Part shown: positions 1-10,900 of the stretch, one piece after another
Numbering within the stretch: the stretch's first letter is position 1
Layout of the letters: each line of letters opens with the position of its first letter
Assembly: GCA_905250885.1 (NCBI GenBank)
Contig: CAJNOQ010000625.1
Span: 1 to 44,882 of the forward strand
Direction of reading: 5' to 3'
DNA: 44,882 nucleotides
Source: Didymodactylos carnosus
Taxonomy: Eukaryota > Rotifera > Eurotatoria > Philodinida > Philodinidae
Translations under genes and position numbers: made by a program
Notes under the pieces: model-generated
Databases searched by the model: none
Told to the model about the DNA's origin: nothing
Seen by the model: only the letters and a program-made list of their open reading frames with translations

Positions 1-810
1 AAACTACTGAGTAAACCAGTAACACCAGTTCAATCACAACCGACAAAAGCTGTTGCTACTCCTACCACCACCAAAACGTCGAAATCAAGCAGTAGTGATA
101 GTGAATCGTCGGAAGACGACAAAAAGAGAATAAAATTGATGAAACAAGGAAATAAAGGTAAAGATTTAATATGTATATCATACCTGTTCATCCACCACGA
201 TGTTGTTTGTTAGGAGCAGTGTATTATAATTTTGTTTTCAATGTAATATGTTTAATTATCTCTGATCTATTGTGTTGTTTTTGTCTAGAAACTGTGGAAC
301 ACCAAAATGGTGCTGATGATGAAACTGTAAGTTAACATTTAGATTTCTTATTTAATGATAACGTTTTTTATATTTTGTTTGAATAGAATAACCGGGAGGA
401 AAGACCTTCAAACGGAACGCAGGTATGTATTGATGATCTGGAACTAGATTTTTCGTTGATAGATGTTTAATGTTTTATCTTATAGAGAAAGACATCGCCA
501 TTTCGTCGTGTAAAAGATGAGGACGCTGATCCGGAATATTTGAAACTTGTTGGAAAAAATTCATTTGATAACAAAGTACGAGTTATCGGTTGAATATTTA
601 GTTTGTTTGTTTTGCTAAAATGTGCTAAAATGTTTTTCTTATCTTTAGCATGGTGCTCGTGGTTCTTGGGGTGAAAAAGCTAGTCAGGATCTCATTAATA
701 CTCGTGGTAAAAGTTTTCGTCATGAAAAAACGAAAAAGAAACGTGGTTCATATCGCGGCGGAAAAATTGACACACAAATATACTCAATCCAATTTGATGA
801 CTCGGAATAG
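1..810 (+). CDS. NOLC1: NOLC1/Nopp140 nucleolar phosphoprotein, C-terminal part (partial)
   Basis: Five exons are visible: 1-157, 289-326, 387-422, 486-575 and 649-810, all with GT/AG borders and consistent phase (483 nt, 160 codons plus stop TAG at 808-810). The 5' end lies outside the window. The first exon encodes a Ser/Asp/Glu acidic stretch with Lys, typical of the serine-rich phosphorylated repeats. The last two exons encode the SRP40/Nopp140 C-terminal domain, including FRRVKDED, NSFDNKHGARGSWGEKAS and KSFRHEKTKKKRGSYRGG, which is the most conserved part of the family. Nopp140 shuttles between nucleolus and Cajal bodies and chaperones box C/D and H/ACA snoRNPs. The identification is firm on the C-terminal domain. 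The number of upstream repeats cannot be judged. Confidence 0.93.
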
Positions 811-978
811 AGTCAATGGTCATAATGATGAGAGATAGTCAAACAACAACAGATAGAGTGCTATTTTTTGTCCTTGTTTTTCTTTCTATGCATGTTTTTC
901 TTTGTATACGTGGAAATGAGAAAAGAAAAATGGTTAAAACAAATAGTACATGTGTTTGTTTTTGAGTTGTATGTTTAC

Positions 979-984
979 AATAAA
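979..984 (+). terminator. Probable polyadenylation signal of NOLC1
   Basis: An AATAAA hexamer lies 169 nt after the NOLC1 stop codon, in a T-rich and A-rich 3' UTR-like stretch. It is the first canonical hexamer downstream of the stop. The assignment rests on position only. Confidence 0.5.
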
Positions 985-2762
985 ATACAAAATTTGAAAT
1001 ACTAATGAACGATGTGTTCTAAAGTATATTTATTCTGATAGTAATTTCCTTCTTAATAGAAGATCATGTGCTTATCGAAAGAAGAAAAATGTTATGATAT
1101 TGAAGAGAACTAACAAAGAAAACAAAATATATTTACTGTTTTGCTTCATCAGAATTGTGAGGTCATCACTGTTTAGACGATTACATTTTCAAACTGCATG
1201 ATAAATTTAAATTGATATTAAATGTTTCACTAGCAATAAAACTGCTATTCAGAAGACATGCCGCTACTAGTCGTATTTCAAGCATGATCACTTACAACAT
1301 GGAATTTTGAATGCATTAATTATGAATGTATTGTCTAGTAAGTCATATAGTTCATGACAGTACAATTCGAACTGTCAATTTCGTATCACATAAAAAATAT
1401 TTTTCCTTTTGTTTTAGAATTTGATGTTGGTCAGAGTGAAATAAAACCAAAAAAACTTCGCTTGATATTCTGCTTCTTTTATTATGTTTAGACTGATATC
1501 CATAACGAAAAAACCTTAAGCTTCTTCACCAAGCTATATAAGATTCAATACAACACTATGATCTTGAATTGTTACCATTCATAATTGTACAACGAAAAAT
1601 TTTATGCGGATAATCTTTTTCACATTACACTAGGGTAGAAGAATAGATGAAATGGTTGGATTAAATGCATTTAGATGTTAAATAGAATGGGTAAACTCAG
1701 TTTTTTTATTTTTTAACAATATATTTTTTTTGTTTAAATTATACGTATACATCTACACAAGCAAAAAGGAAAAAAAAAATGCTTATTTCAAATGTTTTTC
1801 TTTTACAAAGCTAAAAACAGCAAAAAAAATAAAGCATGTTTACGTAGCAAGAAACAAGAAAATATTATTTTAATCGACAAAAATAACAACAAACTTATCA
1901 TGTTTAATAGTAATTAGAATAAAAACAAAAAGCAATACATAATTTTATTGTCATTGTTAAATTAAAAATAAAAAATACTAAGAGAAGATACAATTGTGTT
2001 CAGTTCTATCCTAGAAAGAGATAAGACAATATGATGACGTTAATGGCTATCTATTATCTTCTCTAATTGTGTGAGTTAGAACATACATAGAGATATTCAA
2101 GAACACAATCGTCCTTAATTGATTGAATGTGTTCTTGTATATTAAACGATAAAAATTGCGTAGTACGATTGATATAGAAACAATTTGTTTCTATTTCTAT
2201 TTAAATTAATGTTAATATCATCCTTTGTGAGTGTCGTTTGATTCTTTAGACAGTAGAAGATACATAAACATTGTTATGAAATATAAATCTGAATTGTAAA
2301 TTCTTTACTCTTCTATAAAACAAAGTGAAATGATCTTCCCTTACTAAATTACTATCTATATCAAAATTCAAAGTTCAGAACTGACTGTTGACTTTTAGGA
2401 AGATCAAAAATGATTGTAATATAGGTAATCGAGTATGTTGAATCTTGTAACAATGTTTATTTTTTTGAGAAAGCTTGAAAAATTTTGTGAAAACCTATTT
2501 TTTTGGAAATAATTAAGCCTAATTTCCACAAATATTAAAAAAAAATCATATGTTCCTCAAAGTCGATGAATACATCATATGAAGTTTAATTCAATACATT
2601 AGTCTCCAGGGCTTATTAATTGAGTCATTCCGTCTTAAAAGAACGGCGGATTTTAGCAGATAATGCCGCTATAATTGTTTTTAAACTTTAGTGATGCTTG
2701 ACTTTTTTTGTGTAGAAATTGTTAACTTTGGTAACATATTAATATTTACCTGCAATTTTCTT
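985..2762. other. Intergenic, AT-rich, no gene seen
   Basis: No ORF here has coding character. The stretch is low-complexity A/T-rich DNA, especially 1690-1980. Two small inverted repeats occur: AGAGAAGATA at about 1981-1990 against TATCTTCTCT at about 2056-2065, and CAAGAACACA at about 2098-2107 against TGTGTTCTTG at about 2129-2138. The region separates the 3' ends of the converging NOLC1 and intermediate filament genes. A minus-strand 3' UTR for the latter should start at about 2762. Confidence 0.6.
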
Positions 2763-5700
2763 TTATATTCGTACCCATATAATACCATCTTCGATGTGAA
2801 CAATGAATCCTGTTGCTTCGTCACGATATTGCTCACAGTAGGGCAATATTTTTCTGGCCATTGTCACATCTCGATAGTCCGTATTATCATTACTACTGCT
2901 CGTTGTTATTTTTTTTGCCATACTCATCGGTATTACCACATGGGAGGATTGTTCAGAAATGGACATTCCACTACCATCCAACTGAATGACATTACTCGGC
3001 GAATGTCGGTGATAGTCTTGCTGTTGAGAAAACTTTTGACCTCCTGTCGAATAAGCTACAGATATGATGGTAGATGAACCTCTATTTGTCGTTGTTGCAG
3101 TATTCATGTGTTCTACTTGTGCCGATCGAGATGAAAGAGATGGAGAAGAATATGGATGACTTATTACTACAGTATCATCTGATTCTTTTGTTGTTAATTC
3201 CCGTCGTGTTTCCATATTTGTTTTTCCACTAGTATCGATAGACATTATTTTTCCAGATGAATGGCTTTGTTCTTGCTGATCATATTGATGTGAACCTCTA
3301 TTTGTCGTTGTTGCAGTGTTCATGTGTTGTGTATGTGCCGATCGAAATGGAAGAGATGGAGAAGAATATGGATGACTTATTACTGCAGTATTATCTGATT
3401 CTTCTGTTATTAATTCTCGTCGTGTTTCCATATTTGTTTTTCCACTAGTATCGATAGACATTATTTTTCCAGATGATTGACTTCGTTCTTGCTGATCATA
3501 TTGAGTTTCAGTATTAATTGTTGTTGCTGATGGTGCTATTATTGATTTACTACTAGTAGATATCGATGTTGCTATAGGTGCACGATATTTTTTAGTAGTG
3601 AACTTCTCGGTGAACTCTTCTCGTGTCGCTTTTGGTAGAGGTGGCGTTATAATTGATGGTATATATTTCGGTTCTACTTGTGTTCGAACCGATTCATCGG
3701 TTATTTCTGTGCTTCCAGTTAACGATGAATGAGATGGTGATAGCAAACTTAATAGTAGACAACGATAAGTGTTTATTTCTGCCCATAGACCAACAGCATT
3801 CTCTCTCAAACGTAGTATAATATTTTCTAATTCTGGTAATTCATTTTGTAATTGTTGATATTCAAGATCGGAACTCTCATATACACGCTTATTATTATCA
3901 ATTATACCTCGTAGATCTTGTTCCAATTGCTCTGGAATATAAAATGTAAGAAAAATGCGTTAAGTTTGAAAGCGATGAATTTTAACCTCGTAAGTAAAGA
4001 AGACGAGGAAATTAAGAGAACGTGCTTCATTTTTAGAAATGACATGGAAAAAATGAATATACTTTTGTAAACAAACTACCACGTTCCTCTCTTCAAAAGA
4101 CAAACAAAAATTGCAATGTTTTTAGCTAGTATTTGCTACAGACGTTACCAAACTACCAAGCTTTTAGTTGTTAGGTATGTTTAAGTCATTCAAGAGTCAG
4201 TATCTTTTTGTTATTTAACAAATTAAACAATTTAATGCTCAGAAAAAGAAATTTATTACTCAAATTGTAGCAGAAGATAGTAAATTAAGTAATAAAGTGA
4301 GAGAATAATTCTCTTACCTAATTTTTCTTTTAGCACATAATTTTGTTCAAGTAAATTTCGATGCTGTTCCTTTGTTGTATCCAACATAATTTTAAATTCT
4401 TTTGGTCTGACAGATTTTTCTAAATCATAACCACTAATGGATTTCAATTCTTCTTGTTTTTGAAATGCTTCTTTGATATCATTTAGTCTTGTTTTATACA
4501 AATTTTCCAATTCTTCTATTCTTATCTGGTTATAATCTTCATAATCATGTCTACAAGTAAAACAAAGATCTCTTAGATGAAACAGCTAGAGTTGCTGTAA
4601 TCGTTTACAACTTGTATTCGATCGTAAATATAAATGGAATAATAGACAGTGAGCGGGTTTTACAAGAAAATGATGCGTAGAAAATATTCTATTTCTAAAT
4701 AGAAGAAATCGAATACTTATTTTTAAACGTATTAATAATAAAATACGAAATTATCTCTCCTTTTATATATATCAAAATGATTGGTAAAGATATGCACTAC
4801 ATCTTCATCAATAAGTACAATCTATTTGAGATTTAGACATTTACTTATCAATAGTATGAAAAAAGTTTTTAGAAACTAAGATTAAAATTTGAGAGATATC
4901 ATTACAAAGAGTTAATATACCTTATTTGTTCGACTACATTTTGTAATTCCTTTGTGTTAAATTCTTGATTAAAATCAGATTCAAATTTTTCTAAATGTTC
5001 ATATTCTTGATATATTCGATTCTGATATTCTTGTTGAAAAGCAATTTGTTCTTGAAGATTATACAATTGATTTTCATTTTTCATTCTCTCAAAAGTAATT
5101 GTATCATATTCATCAGTAAAATGAACAATTTTCTTCATATATTCGTCGTATAATTGTTTTAACTTTTCTAAATCATCTTCACGTTTGTCATATTGTTTTT
5201 TCAATTGTTCTAATTCGTACACATTATGTTCTAGTTCTTGTTTCATTTGATTTAATTTATTATTTTCTGTTAAATCACAATTATTTAAACATTTAATTTC
5301 ATTTTTATAAAATTTAATATCATGATCGGCACGTTGAACACGAATTTGTACTGATGTTTGGTGACGAACTTCATCGGTGATTTTATTACGCAAATTAATT
5401 AATTGTTTATCTTGAGGATGATTAAAATTTTTCTGTTGTATCGCTTTTTCACCTTCATTTGGAGAACGTTTTCGTGCACGATTCTCTCTATTGTCCTCAT
5501 TATAGTTAATATCCTTTTCCACTTCCTCATCAAAATCTGTTGTACGTCCCATATAACGTCTATAGGCATCATCGACTTGTCGTCGTAAATTAGTATTTAA
5601 GTGAACTAAACGTTTTGTTTTATTCAAATAATCTTCAAAACGACTATTCAGTATTATTAATTCACGCTTTTCACCAATTTGATGTGTCATATAATCATCG

Positions 5701-6494
5701 ATAAACTTTGATTTTGCTTGTTGAGTTGCCAAATTCGTTGAAGATGAAATTAAATCATCGTTCTCATTTCCTCGTCTTGTAAAATGTTCACGGTTACCGA
5801 CGCTCCCACCACTACTTTGTAAAAGAGTTGTCACATGCGCTGAAGATTGATTTTTTCCAAATTGATAGTTTTTTGTGTTTTGATTATGTTCATATGTTGG
5901 AATATCAACAAATTTCGTTCGACTTGTTGGAGATGAAGATTTCATTGTTGAAGTATAATACTTTGTTGTTTCTGTCTCATCTTTTAGCTCTTTTTCCTGA
6001 GATGGAAATTTATAAGTAGTCTCTGAAACATTGAGATCTTCATCATTTGTTGGTGAAAAATTACCGGTTGTTGTTTGTATATCTTCAAATTTAACTTCTC
6101 TACGTTTAGCTGGTAAAGCATGATGAAGAGTTTGTTCATTATACAATTCCTTTGTCGATGTATAAATTCTTGATTTTGGTGATGAAAAACTCTGATCAAC
6201 AGTGGTTATAATTGGTGTTGATGTTCTGGAAGACGGGGATGATGATGTATATCCTGACATTTGAGATGTACGCATTATACTGCCTGAATATACTTGTCCT
6301 GTTGTTGATCTCGAAGTTAGTATACCTGAAAGAAGTAATAACATATTAAAATCATACTTTTTAGTATATTTATTTGAATTTTGAATGATACCTGAGTTAG
6401 AAGTAGTTACAGATGTTTGTTCTGGATTTTCTTCTTGCATAGTTGAAAAATTTCGTGTACGGGAATAATTATTATCTAATGAATCAGGATCCAT
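2763..6494 (-). CDS. Cytoplasmic intermediate filament protein
   Basis: Minus-strand gene with exons 6494-6392, 6325-4921, 4550-4318 and 3931-2763; all borders are GT/AG and phases agree (2910 nt, 969 aa). Residues 1 to about 250 form a Ser/Thr-rich head. Coil 1A begins near residue 251 with LNSRFEDYLNKTKRLVHLN, matching the helix-initiation motif of intermediate filaments. A long heptad-rich rod follows, and the helix-termination motif AEINTYRCLL lies near residues 635-645. The rod of about 395 residues is longer than the roughly 310 of vertebrate cytoplasmic types, as expected for the lamin-like long coil 1B of invertebrates. The tail of about 320 residues is Ser/Thr-rich and contains a 72-residue tandem duplication. 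I see no lamin tail fold, nuclear localisation signal or CaaX box, so it is probably cytoplasmic. It would form the structural filament network, probably in epithelia. The family call is strong; the subtype is not resolved. Confidence 0.85.
3076..3507 (-). repeat. 216-bp tandem duplication inside the intermediate filament tail
   Basis: Two adjacent units starting at about 3076 and 3292 share long identical blocks and keep frame (72 codons per unit). Both encode SGKIMSIDTSGKTNMETRRE followed by an ISHPYSSPSL block and a MNTATTTNRGS block. A few substitutions separate the copies (for example LITEESDNTA against LTTKESDDTV), so the duplication is not brand-new. Confidence 0.9.
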
Positions 6495-7740
6495 AGTTTT
6501 TTTGTACTAGAAATCTTATGGCTTATTTTCAGCCATCAAACTAAAGAAAGAGAACAACAAGAAGGTTATTAATTATCAAAAAAGACATTTTATTACACAA
6601 ATACATACACCTTGCAAAAAAATGTTGTTATACTAAAAATTAGGAATAAATCAAATGTTTTTCTGTTTATTATATTTAATACACAAACATCTTTCATTAA
6701 ATAAAAACTCAGAATCACCAGAAGCAACATAACTTTTGTATGTATTTAAGAGATCGAGAAAAATCAACAAATATCACCACTGCAACAACACCAATAACCA
6801 CAAAAATCTCGATATTTAATCGTGCTTAAAAATATTGACTAGAAAAAAATTATTTTTCTCTCTTAGAGAAAAAAATTTAATGAACCGTATTTTAAGCCCG
6901 AAACATTTTATTGTGTATAAAAAAAATGCAAACAAGATACGTATAAAAACAGAATATTAAGAATAAATAATTGCTAATTATTCGGACTACTAACATATGA
7001 CAGTCAGATAAGTGATGCGGTTTTCACATCGTATAGAAACGAGAAAACAAAATAGCACATTGTAGTTATTCTTTACACACACATCATGTTGGTTTCATAG
7101 ATTCATCTACACAGTGTATCCGAATCTAATCTGTTCAGGAAAACTTTTTTGTAAATAGGACTGGTTTAATAACTGTCTTTTCACTTTCGTTATTGACTAC
7201 TTTTATGCGTAAGTCCCTTTTTCGCAAAGTCACATAAGTCTTTGATGACCAAAAATCAGTTTTTTAAACTAATAACATTCCTTTAAAGGAGATATTTTAT
7301 CGAATACTGTTTGATTTCAGAAGAAAGAAGATATTATCATTCATTTTATTAATTAAAAAAATTATTATAATTATTTTCTCTTCTAGATGAGACTCTTTTT
7401 TTTTTTCTTTTTTCTTGTCCAAAAACCGATTCATTCTGAGACATGTCCACTAATTCTGCTCTAAGACCGGCAACAATGTTTTTCGCTTTCTTGCTCTCGA
7501 GCTTTTTTTAATATATTCTCGTCGCTAAAATTAGATAATAAAATTTTTCAAAGAAACAACATGAAACATGTATATACCTTGATGAAAGAAAGAAAATAAT
7601 GACAAAAAGAAAAATGTACAGTTTGATATTATTCTTTGTGCATGTCCTCTATGTTTTGTTGTTTTACAAATCCATTATATCGTTTATACATCACCATTGT
7701 ACCAGCTTTGACATAGTGTTTCAATAAAAACATATACGCT
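6495..7740. other. Intergenic, no gene seen
   Basis: This stretch lies upstream of the intermediate filament start. A T-rich tract ending in TTTCTAG (minus strand, about 6510-6516) sits about 16 nt before the ATG and could be a 3' splice site for a 5' UTR intron or a trans-spliced leader. The rest is AT-rich with homopolymer runs and no coding signal on either strand. Confidence 0.5.
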
Positions 7741-7741
7741 C

Positions 7742-7997
7742 AAGACACAGAGTTATAACCGGGAATGGAGAATGGAGAACGGCCAAGCCGTTTCGTTCCG
7801 TTCCAATAAGACTTTTTAGAAGGATCACCCAAAAAAAGATTTTTATTCAGTATCATTTTGAGCTATTTTTGAATAAAATTAGTCTTTCATTATGAAAAAA
7901 TAGAAAATTTAGAATGGCCATTCCGTTCCGATAGAAAATTTTTAAAACGGTTTCGTTTCTGTTCTAAGACGTTTGGAATATTTATATCTCTGTCAAG
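7742..7997. mobile_element. Possible small inverted-repeat element (MITE-like), about 256 bp
   Basis: The block opens with CAAGACACAGAGTTATAA and closes with TATATCTCTGTCAAG, which reads CTTGACAGAGATATA on the other strand, giving imperfect inverted ends. Inside are GC-richer motifs unlike the surroundings: GGAATGGAGAATGGAGAACGG and CCGTTTCGTTCCGTTCC on the left, CCATTCCGTTCCG and CGGTTTCGTTTC on the right. No ORF is present. A target-site duplication is not evident, so the boundaries are approximate. Confidence 0.4.
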
Positions 7998-10900
7998 ATA
8001 CATAAGAATAAAACAAAAAAATTTAGTAAAAATATTCTCGAAGTACTAAAATGTGCATCCAAGATTTCCTTGGTAATCTCAAATATTTTAGTTCACCTAC
8101 TTGGTTAATTTTTGATTGTAGAAATATTGATAGTTTTTCTCACAGTCTGAGCTTACCTACCACTAATTATATTATGTAACGATAATTATAAACTGATAAG
8201 TGGCGATAAATGATAAATAAACAAAATTATTTTATTCCACAACTCTACTGTATTTTATTTTTATACATTTTTAACATTCCTTTTGATCTGAATGAATATA
8301 CGGTTTACTTTTTTCTTCACTTCTTCTCTCTTCATTCTGTTAAATAATAATAAATCGTATGAATATGAAATGTTATACATAAAATGTATTCATATAATCT
8401 TTCTTTTACTCTGTTTTTCTTCTTTTGTTGAAAAAGATTTGTGTTGTTCACCAATCATCATCAACATTCCAATCGAAATAATTAGTCTTATATTTAATAA
8501 AAATAAAAATAAAACATAAATAATTAACTTCGGGGGAAAAAATAGTGAACAAGAAATATTTAATATGATTTATGGACAAAATGTAAATACGATTTGTATG
8601 AAAAATCTAGATACAGTAATAATGATTCTAGTCAAAGTTGAAAATGTTCTACATTATTAAATTAGAAATGGAATTTATTTATTTTTTTTCTATAGTTTTA
8701 AGTTTAATGATAAATGGTACAAATAAGATGTTATTAACTGACTTATACATACTCCTAATTGTTTAAGTAATTAAATCATTTTATTTGATATATTAAAAAA
8801 ATAAGTCATCAACCTACTTTTTTCTCAGCAGTTTTTTCTCTTATATAAAATTGTTGTATCAAACGATATTGACAAGAAAAGTTTCCCTTTTTATGAAAAA
8901 GGAGATATTTTCTTTTTTTGTCCATTCATATTTATATGTGTATATACATATACATATATATGTATAAAGGCACTGTATACAAATTGAAGAAAAAGAATAG
9001 TTTTGTGCTTTGTTCATCTAAGTGAATAACAGGTTATACTCTACATATTAAGTAACTGACCTGAAGGTTAACTCAAATACCTATACTTAAACATCGCTTA
9101 GTATTCATAAATTTTTTTAGTCATAGTCATATTTAGCTGTAGAAATCATTGTACACATGATAGTTTAAGTGTTTTCTTTTCGATACACATAGACCAAATT
9201 CAATTAAAGAAATATATGTGTCCGACGTGTAGGTTTGTCTTTTTTTTATTATTTCTGTTTTTAGGTCTATATCTTCTTGAAAAAAAAACAACAACTAAAA
9301 GTTGCTCTTTGTAACAACGGTAAACTATTTATTCTCTTCAACACTCTTCTGCCTCTTCTTTTATTGAATCCTACGTTAAAACTAATACTGTTTTCGTTTG
9401 TAGGTTTTTTTTATTTTTTAAAAATGTCATTAAAAAAACCGCAGTCAAAAACAAGTCTATCGTCCTTGATAGAAAACATTTCTTTTTGTTCGGTAATCAG
9501 AGACTACGCTAAAAGCAGTTGTTCTAAAAACAATTGTTTATTTATTGCATAAATTTATAGAACGTTGTACAAGATTGTTTTTTTACTCAGCAATGTAGCA
9601 CTACGGGTTTTATTAGTTGATCTTTAAAGACAGATGATTTTCAATGTTCTTTTCTGTATCAGATTCAAATTCGAACTGAGAACGCCACAAGTGTCATGAG
9701 CTAACAATATCTTTTTACTAATCGTTTTCATTCTAGTGTTTCTTCCCGTTTTATAATATGTATAATAAACAATTGTATTATTTCAAAGAAAATATGTGTG
9801 CATCTATCTATATTTTATTCTGTTTCTAAATATAATATGGATGTAGTCAGTTTTTGTGAGAAAATATGATGTTTCGATTTGTCTGACCATTACTAAAATG
9901 TTAATGGTTTTTGATTTATATATAATGGACATATATTCAAATAAATTGTTACAAAATAGAACTGTGTGTCTGCTATTCAGGTGATAATAGATGAGGAAGA
10001 ATATCTCCACCTATATACAATATCTGTTGTTGTTTTTTAAATGTCTTTATTTTTTTTTTTTATTTAACTATTTGTACATTTAATATGATAGATTGAAAGA
10101 AAAAATACAATTTGAATTTGATCTATTTTGTGCCCAGTCTTTTTGAATACAAACACCATGTGATAAATATTAATTGAGAAAATGAGATATTTAACATTTT
10201 CTGCTTAATCAAACTCACACTTACTTAATCTAGTGTTTTCATAAGAGCTATTGATTATTAATCTGAAATTTTTAAAATGTACTAAAGTGTAGATAAATAA
10301 ATCTGTATAAACATTATGGTAAGTCCTTGTTTCGTTTCGTTTCTTTTATTAATCTACCTAGTTCTTACAATTTGAAAAATAATATAAGTGGAAAAAGAAG
10401 ACAAATGTGAACGCGTTTCATCTTATCATTGTGTTCACGTTCATTTTAATGTGATTATTTAAACTAGTGAACGTTATTTATAAAGAAATAAAACAGACAT
10501 ATCATAAACATTTTATATTAAACAAATTCATGTTATTTGAATTTTAAACATGATGACAAGAAACTGTAACATAAAAAAAATTCTCATCTGTCAATGGTAT
10601 TATATCATTTTTTTTTCTCGCATTTTTATTTGAAAATAAATTTATTTAAGAAAGTCAAATCACTGTGTATATTCTTTTACTTAACTATCGGGGAATACTT
10701 TTCTTTAGTGTTTCAACTTGTTAAACATATATGTCTATTTATTACAAGAATCCTTCAGTACAAATACATATAGAATAATGAAGGTAGAGCAGCATAAAAC
10801 GATCATGTTCGCTGATTGATTTCAAATTATTACGTAATAAACCGCAATAAAATAAAAATCTTTATTACATTCACTTTTTCGCGGTATTAAATATCATATG

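Noticed and set aside
2691-3077. Plus-strand 128-aa ORF
   Set aside because: It is the antisense shadow of the last exon of the intermediate filament gene, which has clear family motifs on the minus strand.
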